DNA of 64,000 nucleotides. Source: Grammothele lineata. Its lineage: Eukaryota; Basidiomycota; Agaricomycetes; Polyporales; Polyporaceae. The stretch is from the NCBI GenBank assembly GCA_002150815.3, contig NDFF03000101.1, positions 62,001-126,000 on the forward strand. The letters are read 5' to 3'. Position numbers and translations under genes: made by a program. Below are positions 1 to 11,515 of the stretch, piece by piece (the first letter of the stretch is position 1; every line of letters begins with the position of its first letter). Below the pieces are notes generated by a model. It saw nothing but the letters and a program-made list of their open reading frames with translations, had not been told where the DNA came from and ran no database searches.

Positions 1-67
1 TCGTGGTGTAGCGGTAACATTGGGTCTTCCCATGGCCTAGCTCCGGGTTCGACTCCCGGCGGATGCA
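1..67 (+). tRNA. tRNA-Gly(CCC), 5' end cut off by the window
   Basis: The cloverleaf folds by eye. The visible TCG is the end of the 5' acceptor strand and would pair with part of CGGATGC at 60-66, so about four 5' bases lie outside the window. The D stem is GTGT/ACAT. The anticodon stem is GGGTC/GGCCT with loop TTCCCAT, placing anticodon CCC at 29-31. The T arm is CCGGG-TTCGACT-CCCGG and the discriminator base is A67. There is no intron. Confidence 0.9.
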
Positions 68-333
68 CTATTACTTTCTCAAAGGAAAGATTTTGTACTT
101 CGGAACTACCATTTGAACGACTACGTCGTCTCACGGCGGAGCAAAGCTTTCTTTTACTCGCGACCAAGAGCTAATAGGTAGGGCACGGATGCAGCCTGAT
201 ATACTGCAATGTGTGAGCTCTTAGCTGTCGAGGATCTCTGGATACGCAGCATACGCATAAATCATGGGTATCGTGGACACAAATGTACAAATCCTACACT
301 GAATAAGTATGATGTGCGCAACCGTATCTACAG

Positions 334-2469
334 CTATCCTAGGCCGAGGATGAGTCCGACAAGATCCTTCCACCCTCTCCTCACCAACACCCGCGAGCCG
401 CCGCCATATTCCTCCCCGAGCCACTCGATGAAGCGCGCGTCGAGCCCGCTGAACGGTCCCAGCTCGAACGACATGACGTCCTTCGGGGTGAAACACACCA
501 CCTGCCCACCGCCCACACCAACCCCGGATCCGATGCTATCCGTCTGCTGGAAACGCCGCGCCTCGAGTAAGACCGCGAAACGCGCAAGCACGGCGGCCGT
601 GTGCGCAGAGAACGCGTCCAGCAGCGCGAGCGTCGTAGAGACCTGTCTTGCTCTCCGCGCTGCGGCCTCCTCCGCACCGCGCGCGGAGGAGGTGGCGGGG
701 AGGTCGGGGGCGGCGTTGCGTGCCCCGGGGATGAACATCCCGTCAGAGGGCGCTGGAGCCTCTTCGACGGACGCGCGCGTGTCCGCCTTGCCCGGGGCAG
801 CCCAGGCGAACGCGGACTTGGTGCTGACGCGCTTGAGTGCACGCGAGGTGCGCCCGCTCAGGGTAGCAGAAGAGGACGGGGCGGGGCGGCCTTCGATGCC
901 CTGGCCGAGTGGGCGGACGTGTGATTCGGCGAGGAGGGGGTCGTCCTCGTTGCCGCCCTCGAGGCGGACGGTCGTCCAGCTCTCGTGGCGGCGGGAGAAG
1001 GCGGGGGCGTAGGCAGGCCCGGAGGTACTCCGCCACGCGCCCATCCAGAGCCCGGCGCACATCACGCAGACGTCTTCGTAGACGCGCCAGACGTCTGTCC
1101 AAGCGGAGCTGGCGCCGCTGCGGGCGTTAGCACAGCGGTGGGAAGGGTCGCAGCAGGCGTCTTGGTGGTTGTCGTCTGAGTCGAGCTGGAGGACGCGGTC
1201 AAGCTCGGTCCACTGTGGGCGCGCGTCAGAGGGGGCGTGATTACCGCGGCTGAGCCACACTCACCAGGCGGACATCGCTCCATGTGAACCGTACACTGGA
1301 TAGGCGGTAAGATGGACCACGGCCATTCGAAGGCTCTGCCGGTTTGGAAACGTAGAAGGCGGGTCGTGTATTGGGTGTCGCAGAACGGAGGTCGATGAGG
1401 AGATCGTAGTAAGAGGGTTTGTCCAGGAAGATGGCATCCGTTGTACAGGCAATCCAGCCCCGACCAGATTTGCTCTCGAACTCCAGCTTGTCGAGATCGT
1501 TAAGAGTTACCATGCCGAGGACCTTCACGCCTGCTGTGCTCTTCCCACGAGCGCTGCGAGTAGCGTCATCGTCATCGCTGCTGTCCCCATCGTCAGAAAC
1601 GAGGTCGGCAACTTGGTCTTGATAACAGATGTCCGCTGCGACTTGGCAGAGAATGCACGCAGCTTCGACGGGCGGGAGGGTGACGATGAGAATTCGCCGC
1701 CTACCGAGTATATGCTTGTAGAGCGTCAAAGAGGACGGTCCGAGGATTCGCAGAAGGTGTGGGAGGTGGACGGTTGGAGCCGAGTCGGAGCGCGAGCCCT
1801 CCAGTTCGCAACCCCAGCCCTGCCAGGTGCTCGTACTCGCAATTGCGTGTTCGCGCACCTTCCGCTCCTCGAAGAACGCCCGAGCGGGATCCCAGTCGCT
1901 TTCCACTGGCTCTAACGTTTCGCGGTTTTCTAACGAGTCGTAAATGGACTTGACGAGGGCTTTGAGGGAGGCAACGTGTGCCCAAGGACGGGCGCGGGGT
2001 GACTTTGACAGAAGAACGCCGAGAGATGATAGACGAAATCCGCGCTGGCCATCTTCCGGGGTACGCCTCCTGCGGAAGACACAGACGCCTTGGAAGTCGT
2101 CCTTCGTGAAGTAACTGCGCCGCGAGATGGGTTCGTGGGTGGTACAGAGAAAGTAGTGGAACTCACACAACATCCCGCTCTACGAGATGCAACCCGCTAG
2201 GCAAGCAGCTGAACTCGACATTGGAAAGGTCAATGTCTGTGTGTTTTGTTCAAGCTACGGAAGAGGGACAACACAGCGAAGGAGAAACGCACCTTCACTC
2301 GCTTTGAGAGACCAGTCGATGATGCTACCCTGTGTACGATGGAAGGACGCATGGAAGATGGCCACTGGTAAAGAATAAGCATGGCGGGCCGCCAGGTGCC
2401 TGTCTACGTCCCGGACGCACCTAGATCCTGAGGAGCCGCGTCTTCCAGAGTTGAGCTCGAAGCATGCAT
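334..2469 (-). CDS. DENN-domain protein of the LCHN/ANR2 (DUF4484) type
   Basis: Five exons: 2469-2421, 2364-2293, 2236-2167, 2114-1265 and 1212-334, with four introns of 52-56 nt and all phases consistent, giving 639 residues. Joining the small 5' exons restores a DENN N-terminus (AIFHASFH, IDWSLKASE, VEFSCLPSGLH) followed by YFTKDDFQGVCVF and GFRLSSLGVLL. A central DENN-like block (LHLLRILGPSSLTLYKHIL-type) follows, then a C-terminal signature FTPKDVMSFELG with RRGWKDLVGLIL just before the stop. This family contains yeast Anr2 and animal LCHN/DENND11, thought to act in membrane traffic through small GTPases; its function here is inferred from family only. The acidic stretch DDGDSSDDDD is probably disordered. 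The start is the ATG of a short first exon, about 450 bp from the divergent SAC3 gene. Confidence 0.85.
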
Positions 2470-2919
2470 GAGCGTCTCCTACCGCGTCAAACGCAGCCAA
2501 GCCTGCCAGATAGCAAGGATGTCCAGAGAACGCGCGAGGCAGCCAGAGGCAGAAATCGCGATAAACGCAGAGGTCGCGTTCGTCGCGGGCGTCGTCGTGG
2601 TCGTCGTGGTTGTCGTGGTCGTTAACGAGGAGGAATCGCCGAAACTCGAGGCGCGTCGGCTGCGAAGCCACAAGCGCCCTAGCTTAGTCAGCATTACAGT
2701 CCAAGAACGGTTGGGCTGTCGGGCGCTTCATTCGCTTGTCGTCTTCCTCCGCCTCCTCCCTGTCTTGGTCTCTTCGTACTCATCCAAGCGCGTCTCTCGC
2801 GCATATACTCGCACATCACGATCTACGCCTACTAACGACAACACTCTGACTACTTGGCGAACTAACGACTCCACCACCTGGCACTCGAGCGGCCCCAATC
2901 TCGTCTTCTTGCCGCCACA
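2470..2919. promoter_or_regulatory. Divergent promoter between the DENN gene and SAC3, with a GTC/GTG microsatellite
   Basis: This 450-bp gap separates two genes transcribed away from each other, so it should hold both promoters. It contains a low-complexity GTC/GTG tract at about 2590-2625. That tract creates open frames coding poly-Val or poly-Thr on the two strands, which are not credible genes. No clear TATA box was seen. Confidence 0.55.
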
Positions 2920-5900
2920 ATGATGCAAATTCAAGGTGCGGCAACTGGCCGACGAGGAATGGCCAAGAACAAGAAGTGGGTCACGGGCCAGAATGACACA
3001 CGCAATGCTCGTGGGGCGGATGGTGAGCGGTGGGAGCGAGGAGGCCATCGGCGACGCGGTGGCCACGGACGCGGTCACGGCGGCCACCATGACACGCACC
3101 TCACGGTGCCCTCGGACGCCCACGAGGGTGACGCGAGTGCTACGGACGATGACGGTATGAGCAACGCGAGCGGCATGGAGGAAGAGACGGCTCAACCCGT
3201 GGCCGAGCCGGAGTCGCAGGAGGATAGGGAGAGGTTCTACCAAGAGGTACGCGTTTAACCCCCGGATGGCGTCGCGTACATCCTTCACTCATGCCGTGCG
3301 TTAGCTCGTGAAAGCACGAGAAGTAGAGCGCAAGAAAGCTATCGCAGAAGGCAAGATGGACGACCCACTCGTGCCCAAGCGACTCGATGAAGCTATCACG
3401 ATGGTCGGTACCTGTATGGACATGTGTCCGAGGTTTGAGCGCTACAGGAGAGAGCGGGAGCACAATTTGGACAAGTGGGAAGTTGTACGTGCATTGTTGT
3501 TTCTGAGTTGGTGTCTGGGGCTGCTGAGGTATTGGAGGTCGAGCTGGTCTAGAGCAGGTGCGTGAGCCAGTTGCGACTGTCTTGAGCCCTCAATTGATCT
3601 CTGCCATGACATTCATGGCACTCCCACAGGTTAATGCGGACCTGCACCTAGGCTCAGTACGAAATGGCAGTCCAACGGACGTGACTGTCTTGCGTCTTCT
3701 CGACCTTCAATCCCACGGCGCCTCATAAGTGCAGACTGTCAACTAATATCTTCCAAGATTCCCGGGACGAAACGCGTGGATCACGCGCGCGCGGTAAAGA
3801 TCTACGAACGTGCAGCTGGCGACAAGACGCTCCCGTCAGATTTGCGCCCGCCCCCAGTTCTGAAGGTTCGTCCCTACAGCTTGCGATGCTCCCCACCAAG
3901 TGGGCCTAACTCGCTTCCAAAAGAAAACGCTTGATTACCTGTTCCACGATCTCCTTGGCCAAGAAGGTTTCGAGAAGACTCACGACTTCATACGTGATCG
4001 CTCGCGTGCCGTGCGAAACGATTTCACTATGCAACATGAGACCGGCCCTTTGGCGATGGAGTGCCACGAACGCTGTGCTCGCTTCCATATCATGGCCCTC
4101 CATCTGGCTCGTAAGCTTCCTGTGTATAATGAAGAACTCGAAATCCAGCAGTTACAGAACAGTGAGCGCGCTCCTACTTCAGGTTTTCTCGGTGCTCTAA
4201 CCGTTGTTCTTGTAGCCCTCACGAGCATCAAGGAGTTCTACGATGACCGGAGTAGCGAATACCGTTCCCCTGCCGAACTAGAGATGCGCGTATACCGTCG
4301 CCTCCTGATGATCCGTGCCGCCGACAAGGACGTCATCCCTAGCGAGATCCTCGGCACTCCCATCTTCGATCTCGCCACCCGGTTCCGCGACCGCGTCCAC
4401 ATGCTGAGTCAGCCAATTAGGAAAAAGAGCAAGCTTGTAGTCGACGGCGAAGCGATGGGCATCTTTTCGCAGCTGGCCACCATCCTCCGGGAGCAGGGAA
4501 GTGCGATCATGATGTTCCTCGTCGCTTGCATCATGCAGTACCATTTCGGTGAGGAGTGCATCGACAACATCGATGGCCTGCGAGGGGGCCTCAGCCTTCC
4601 TGACATCATCGACGGCGTCGAGGTGACCTCTGAGGAGACTTACGGTAACGGCACTGCCCAAGTCGAGAGCCCATCGTCCATCACCGGCGAGATGACGGAG
4701 ATTGAAGACGAGGAGGAATCTGCAGTCCCCGCCGCCTCTGAAGTTCCTGTTCAACCTGTTGCTCCAAGTGCGACGCAATGGCTGACGAACAACTTTCCCT
4801 CGACTTCTACCCAGAGCGCCTTCTCAAGCTCCTCTGCTCCTCAACCACCGCCCTCAAGTGGATCGTCTTTCGCGGGTATTGGTTCCACGTCCACCGCCGG
4901 TCCTTTCGGCTCAACTTCTTCTTCGGGTGGACCTACTTCAGCGTTTGGGAATCTCTCCGCAAAGACTTCCGTCTTCGGAGGGACGACGTTCGGCGCTCCG
5001 CCGAGCTCCTCGTCGTCAGCCTTCACGAATGGAAGCGCGCCCAAGTCTGTCTTCGGGAGCGGGTCATTTAGCGTGTTTGGTCCGAAGACTACTACTTCCG
5101 CCGCCCCTTCGACAGACAATGTACTGGCTACGAAAGCTCCGCTTACATCCGAGCCGACATGGCCCTCAGGCTCTTCGCTCTTTGGCGGTACGGCCGGGGT
5201 ACCGGCGACGTCGGCTTCATCCGCTGCTCCTCAAGGGAATGCTGTAACCGCCCCCGCGCAGCCATCTACCCTTAACCCCTTTGCCCCTACTTTCGCTCCG
5301 CCGCAGTCTACCGTCTCGGCATTCGCGAACAGACCCCAAGCTCCACCGTCGCCTCCGACCGAGAAGCCTTCAATATTCGGATTCACCCAGAGTACGGCTG
5401 CACCCGCGCAGCCTCCGCCGTCCGGCAGCATCTTCAGCGCACCCCTTCAATTCCCGGCAGCGCCTACACCTGCGGCCGCCCCTCTTCCCCCTCTTCCCCC
5501 GCCTTCGTTCGCCCCTACTCCTTCACCGATTCCCGCCCCTACTCCCCAGAAACCATCCCAAGACCTTACTCCGCGCGACAAGACACCGCCGCCAGAGACG
5601 CCTTCTCGTATCGTCGAGCGACGACAGACGCTATGGGATATTCCTGGGACGGCTTCTCCCTTTACCCGGTTGAAAGAAGAGCGAATAACCTTTACTCCCC
5701 AGCCCGGCTCTTCCGTCGAGCCTCGGACACCCATATCACCGTCCGCGCCCCCGCCTGCCCTTGGACGGTATCCGACCCTGGCACTCCCTCCAACGCCTAC
5801 TGCTCGATGGTTCGAGTCCCCCTCGGCTTCAGTGCAACCAGATGACACCGAAGCCGCACTTTCGCGGAAGCGTTCTCTTCTTCACTTTCCCTCAATTACT

Positions 5901-8248
5901 ATGCCTACACCCGTCCCAGCGGACATCCTCAGCCCGATCCATCTGGGCGGTACGAGTCCAAGCAAGAACGCTCTCGGCGTTATGGGCGCTCCGTCTCCAC
6001 TCGCCCAAGTGAGCACCCCTGCCGTCCCGACAGCATCTACGTCGGCTTCTGGTAGCACTTCCGCCACCGCTGCTACTCCGACGACGCCAACAACACCCGT
6101 GAAGACACCTACGTCTGGCAAGAAACCCGTTCTCGAAATCCGCACAAATGGATTCGCCCCTTCGCCTTCGATAAAGGGAAAGGAGAAGGAGGCGAAGCCG
6201 GTGGTTGACGAGGCTGCACTCGCAGCCAAAGCAGATCAATTTCGTTCGACATACCCGGTAAAGGTGTGCTGGACGAAATGGCGCAAACAACAAGAGACAA
6301 CCAAGGCGTGGAAGGAGGCTTGTCGCCGTGGTGACTCGTACAAGGAGCAAGTCCAGCGTGCGCGTTTGACAGCAAGTGTTGGCGCGCCGCTCTCCGTCGA
6401 CTTGTCGCAGAAGCGTCGCAGGACATCTCTTCCAACCGAATCGGCACAGGTACGGCGCAACAAGCGGCGCAAGTCCAACCAGTTCGTCCAGCCCCTGACG
6501 GATGAGGCGTTGGCGGAACGGCTGCAGAAGGTGCATTGATCCCAGCTCGCAACGTTTTCCTTGCTGATCATTGCTTCCGGACATAGAACTATGAGGAAAA
6601 TGAGAAGCGGTGGGCGCAGGGATCATTCCGCAAAGCCGTGGTTGACCGCGTCAAGGCACGACTACCGGCAGGCGTGGAGTTGTCGGAATGGTCGATCTGG
6701 TTGTCGATGAACACGGAGAATGACAACACCGCCATCTGGTTGGAACACAAGTTCGACGTTCCGTCGTCGGGCGAGTGGGTATCAGAGAACGTCGTCTCCA
6801 TTCCTGCGTTTAAGAAGCCGAAGGGCAAGGGTTCGCCCGGGCTCATCGTGTTTGAGCGCACACCCCTGGAAGGTGTAGATGACGAGATCGAGAGGTGCGT
6901 GACCATCCATGATGTAGTTCATTTGAGGCTGACCTCGAAAATAGGAAGTACCGCGTAATTGATGATTGTGCTCGACTTCGCGACATCTTGGACAGCCTAC
7001 CCCCCGAGGACGAGCGTCACTACACGCCTTGCCTCCTCGTTATCGGCTGGTCGGAGAAAGACGACAGCGACAACCTGCGGGATCTTGTTGATATGGTACA
7101 ACTTTCTTCGTCATTCGATCGCATCCTACAATTGCTGACGTCATGTTCCGTGTAGACCCAGAAGCTCGTCCGTGAAGGTATTATCAAGCATGTTTCATAC
7201 TTCAGCGTCTCGGCCACAGCAAAAGAACTGGACAAGAAGTTCGCTGCGATCATCGACATCACACCGCTTGACACCGAGGATCAACTATCTGTTCCATTTG
7301 GCTGGAGCAGTAAGTTTGACAGGCCTTGTTATTTATCCCACACGTGTCTAAATCGAGGCTGTAGACGTCCGCACATTGTTCGCTGCTCCTGTCGAGTCTG
7401 CGATCTCGGACATGCTGGACAGCTGTTGGCCGGACGATGAATGTGAGTCATAGTGCATATCCATCCAGGATAATCGTCTCATGTGCCTTCCTCAGTCGAT
7501 TGGGCTACATACGAGCGAGTGATGTCAAGCATCGAAGATTTACTCAACACAGCTCTCCGTGCACTGCTCGGTCTCTTCAATGACACTCCGTCCCATGTTT
7601 CCGTTGAGATTCCCGAGGATCTTCCTCAGCCCTCTGCGCTAGATAGAGGTGAACCCTTTCCAATAAAACCGTCGCGACTATCCCCTGATCGATTCGGCCA
7701 ACTTTAGCCTATGCTACGGGTGAATTCGCAGACGCGCTCTCCAAGCTCTTTACAACGTCCGCCAAGGAGCTTCTAGGCTCCCGGCTGGCCAAACCGGTCT
7801 CTCTACCGAGCGACGTCGTATCTTACGGCGGTTACAAGGTGGAAAAGACCATCAGCACTCTCGCAGAAAAGCTTCGCCAGCACGCCGCGGACCGGCTCGC
7901 CGCCCGCGCCGTATTGCGTGGCCCGCTCGGTCCTTCGCCGAAGCGCCGCGCGGACGACGAAGACGACTTTTTCCTCCGGCCAGACAGGTGCGTGCCCACT
8001 CCTTCCCCGTCCACGTACAACGCCAGTGTCTGACGTGTGCATCCCACAGCTCGTTTTCGTCGAAGCGCGTCCGCACGTCGTCGTCCGACGATGACGTTGC
8101 GCGCGCCGCGGCGGACGCCGATGGGAGCTCCGTCTCGCCCCCGCCACCTAGCACACCCGCGCTCACAGATACGGGCGAGAAACCCATCGTAACCGTCGCG
8201 ATGCTCCGTGCGCTCACAAGAGACGTGCTCAAGACGTACAAGAAGTGA
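2920..8248 (+). CDS. SAC3: SAC3/GANP family mRNA-export factor (TREX-2 scaffold) with FG repeats
   Basis: Twelve exons: 2920-3246, 3305-3484, 3758-3865, 3924-4161, 4216-6530, 6587-6894, 6945-7095, 7156-7309, 7365-7442, 7496-7648, 7708-7987 and 8050-8248, giving 1496 residues. The N-terminus is basic and Gly/His-rich. The SAC3/GANP module follows, with VGTCMDMCPRFERY near residue 140, IPGTKRVDHARAVK, and TLDYLFHDLL to about residue 430. A long Ser/Pro/Thr-rich tract then carries FG motifs (TSVFGGTTFG, SVFGSGSFSVFG, SLFGG, SIFGF). Next is a basic Trp-containing helical segment (CWTKWRKQQETTKAWKEA) that resembles the Cdc31/Sus1-binding region; this is inference. The C-terminal domain resembles that of GANP. 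SAC3 tethers TREX-2 to the nuclear pore basket for mRNA export. Intron 2 is 273 nt, long for this locus, with branch site CTAAT before the acceptor. Confidence 0.9.
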
Positions 8249-8934
8249 TGAAGTGCGCCTTCAGGAGGAACGGTGTCCGTCCGTGGTCTCGAATTATCAC
8301 GTCTGCTCGTCGTTGTAGTATTTGCATATCTATCGCGCTGTCGCCTTGCTTTTCGCCTTGAACTATAAACGTTATATTTTCGTTGCCCACCTATACGGCC
8401 ACTGGCACTCGAAGCTTGAAGCGTACTGTTCCCATCATCGAGTCTGAGCGTGCCGTGCCCGACATGGTTGAGATGCCAAATTATGACGTCACGCGTCGTA
8501 CCTCCTCGCAGTGACGTCATGCCTCTACTCGGACGTTCATGGTGCCTCTAGTGCGAATCGAAGTCAAGTCTTAACTCATGGTAAGATCTCGGATGTTCTG
8601 AGCACAGTATGAGAGGAACATGGGTAGATGGATTGCATGTATTTTACAGGTATTTTACAGCTTCACGAAACTTCATTCGAGCATCCTGACCTGACGAGCA
8701 TACACATGGAGAATCATAGAGAAAGGTGTGGGAGACTGAATAAATATGCACTATAGTCCGAGGACCAGGGATCGCATCACTTGTGCACCACCATGTAGAA
8801 AGTCGAATTGTGAAAAGCGATAGAGATGGACAGCGGAGGCTGTGAGATGCGCGTCAAAACTTGACATACAGAAGAGAAGCGACGGTAAAACTCACCTTTC
8901 CGGCCCCCGAGCCTGTGCGATGAAATGCAAAAAC
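8249..8934. other. Convergent intergenic gap (3' UTRs of SAC3 and the FHA gene)
   Basis: SAC3 and the FHA gene end tail to tail here. I see no gene or RNA. A direct repeat of TATTTTACAG occurs near 8640-8660 and TGACGTCA-type sequence near 8485-8520; neither has a clear role. Confidence 0.5.
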
Positions 8935-11255
8935 TCACGAAAACGCGAGGGCCGTCCAAGCAGCGACAGCGCCCAATGCGGCGACGGTCGTCGTGTGCGC
9001 GATCGTCGACACGACCTGCATCGTACGCCGGCGCTTGGGGAGCGGCGTGAAGCGGTCGTGCACGCAAGGAGCCCCAACCTCGGCCTCATCGTCCTCTGAG
9101 TACCGTTTCCGCTTGAGATGGGTTGAACTCTACAACAGACGCGTAACGTGAGCATACAACGGCATAGCATTAATACGGAGAAAACCCACCTGAGCGATCT
9201 CAGTTTGTGCTGCGGCGGCATTGGCGCTCGCGAGCTTCGCTTCGGCAACCGCTGCAGCTGCTTCCACACGAAGCCCCTTGACCGCTTCCAGCTCTACTAG
9301 CATCTGCTCACGCGTTTCTCTCTGCAATGCACATGTCTCTGCGAATACCGATGAGCGCAAAAGAGTATAAGAGACAGCATTGAGCGCACCTTCTAGCATC
9401 ACCTTCGCTGCGACGACCTCCTTCGTGAGCTCATCGACGCCCTCAGCGAGCGCGGTGCGCCGGTGGAGGTCGGAGACAGCCGCGTTGAGAGTTTGGAGCC
9501 GTGCTTGTGCGGCCTGGAGCGTGCTCCCGTGTACAAGGAGGCTTGCGTGCGCGCCGTCGACACGCGAATCGAGGGCGGTGAGGCGTTGCTTGGTGAGCTG
9601 CATGTCCGTGTTGAACGCAGCCTCGGTCTGGGCTCGCGCGTCACGGAGAGCAGCGAGCTCGCGCTGTAGAGGGTCAGTGTAGGCCTGCGTGGAGGTAGTA
9701 GATTGAGAGGAAGAGTACTGACGGACGTCTCGGCGACCTGGGATTTGAGCAGGTTAGCGTCGAGGGAGAGGTTGGTACACGCCTGGGCGTGAGCGCAGTT
9801 GTTCTGGAGCTCGATGACTTCGACGTGATCGTTTTCGCCCTGGACAGCTACAGCGGGCATCTCCACGTCCACGATGAAGTCCTCCAAGCCATACACCACG
9901 TCCATCGCTTGCGCGCCCGTCTCATCTCTTACATTGACACTATCTACTTCCTCAACACCATCTGACTCAGGGGATGCACTTGCGTGCGGACTCGTCGAAG
10001 CGGAAGAACCGGCATCGTCGTCGGAGATGACGATGAACTCGCGCGGGTGTGGGGGTGGGCACGGCGAAGAGCGCGGCTCGGGAGATTCTGACGCGTGAGA
10101 GGGCGTGTTTGGGTATGCACCGACGATGGCGGGCTCCTCTACCACACTTGGCGCGTGCTCCTCGACCGGGGACGAAGACCGGCTGGAAGACAGATCCATA
10201 TCCTCTTCCTGCTCCTGCGCCAGCTCATTCATTCGCTGCAAGGCATTGTCTTCCTCCACGTTCATGGGTGGAAGTGGAGGGGGTGAGAACAAAGGAAGGG
10301 GATAAGAAGAGGGCTCGCTCATGTCAAATGTAAGACGCGTTTGATGGATAGGGGGGAGGAAGCGCTGAAGAAGACGCATACGCCCGCTGTTGACCCCTGG
10401 GAAGGGCTTGAAGAAAATAGAAGGCAACACCTGTGGGGACGAGGACGGCGAGATCTCTTGGATGTCAGAATCGCCGTCCGAGCTAGAGGAAGAGGACTCC
10501 GGCGACGGCAGGAACACGCCGTACCGGCCCGAGCTTGGCCTTGCGTCCGCCCGGCCGTCGGAGCCGCCGATGGGGTTCCCCTCGAAGTCCTCTGGAGGGG
10601 GAGGGGTATACGAGTCGTGGTCGGCATCCAGCAGTATCGACGGGGGTGAGGGTACCCGTATGGGGGCGTCCCCGCCGAAGACCAGCTGCACACGTATTAC
10701 GACGGGCCGGACGAGGGTTTCATCGCGACCGACGCTCTTCCCAAAGGTGATCAGGTCGCCATCGGCGAGGACCGCCGGCGTGTGGGGCTTCAGAGTAGTC
10801 GAGACAAGCTCGCCCGGGCGGAGGATATGCGTCCCGTGGTGCGAGGCGAGGTCAGCGATGTACACCTTCAGAGAGGTCAGAGCCGGTCAGGCGCACGCGG
10901 AGCAGGCTGCGGGGCGCTGCGTTACCGTACATTTCCGTATTCTGTGAACGTGATCTTGGCGTGTCTGCGGCTCACGACGGGGCAGCGGAAGAGGGCACGT
11001 TGGGGGTGGGAGTCGTCCCTCGGCTCGCCTACGTCGGCGGGAGCGCCCTCGCCAGCAGCCGAGACGGCGCTGGACTTGCGGCCGACGGTAATTGTGCGAG
11101 AGATGTGCTTGGAGAACGAGAGAGGATGCGCGGGCTGGTCGCCGTACTCGTCGACATGGAGGACGATGCCTTCGGGGTCGCCTGAGCGAGGCAGGCCGGG
11201 AGGGCTCGTGCAACGTACCTGAGATGTCTGCCCGCTCTGCGCCAGCTGTGTCCAT
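8935..11255 (-). CDS. Tail-anchored FHA/coiled-coil protein, SLMAP/Far9-Far10-like (STRIPAK candidate)
   Basis: Six exons: 11255-11219, 11181-10931, 10865-9723, 9663-9390, 9338-9190 and 9129-8935, giving 682 residues. The FHA domain lies at about residues 38-145 and shows TITVGRKS, CPVVSRRHAKITF and VYIADLASHHGTHI; the usual Asn of the NG motif is His here. A long acidic, Ser/Pro-rich middle follows (runs such as ESSSSSSDGDSD). The C-terminal third is Ala/Glu/Leu/Gln-rich and coiled-coil-like (QLTKQRLTALDSR, TKEVVAAKVMLE). A basic KRKR/KRRR flank then leads to a hydrophobic tail, VVSTIAHTTTVAALGAVAAW, ending one Ser before the stop. FHA + coiled coil + tail anchor is the layout of SLMAP and fungal Far9/Far10, which target STRIPAK to ER or nuclear envelope; orthology is inferred. 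Intron 1 is only 37 nt, so the start exon is less certain. Confidence 0.8.
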
Positions 11256-11515
11256 CGCGATGCTCGCCGCGGTGTGCGTTGTGCTCGATGTATGCTCGAT
11301 AGGGGGTGCCCGCGCTCGTCGAGCTCGTCGTCGTCGTCGGAGGGCAGAGGGCGAGATAATCGTCCGGTCGCTGCCCGCACCCTGCCATATACCGTGACGG
11401 CAGTGACGTATTTGGTCACGCGTGATCGCTGCCTTTTCCGTCCGGTGCGGCCCCGCTGCCCAACTCAGTCCTCGTCCGCCACCGACGCCCGATAGCAGCC
11501 AAGTTCTCCCGCACG
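11256..11515. promoter_or_regulatory. Divergent promoter between the FHA gene and GPN1
   Basis: A 260-bp gap lies between two divergently transcribed starts. It includes a CGTCGTCGTCGTCG trinucleotide run near 11320-11340 and ACGTCA-like sequence near 11403-11410. There is no obvious TATA box. Confidence 0.5.

Noticed and set aside
2468..2923. Plus-strand frame with a poly-valine run
   Set aside because: It overlaps the divergent promoter and arises from the GTC/GTG microsatellite.
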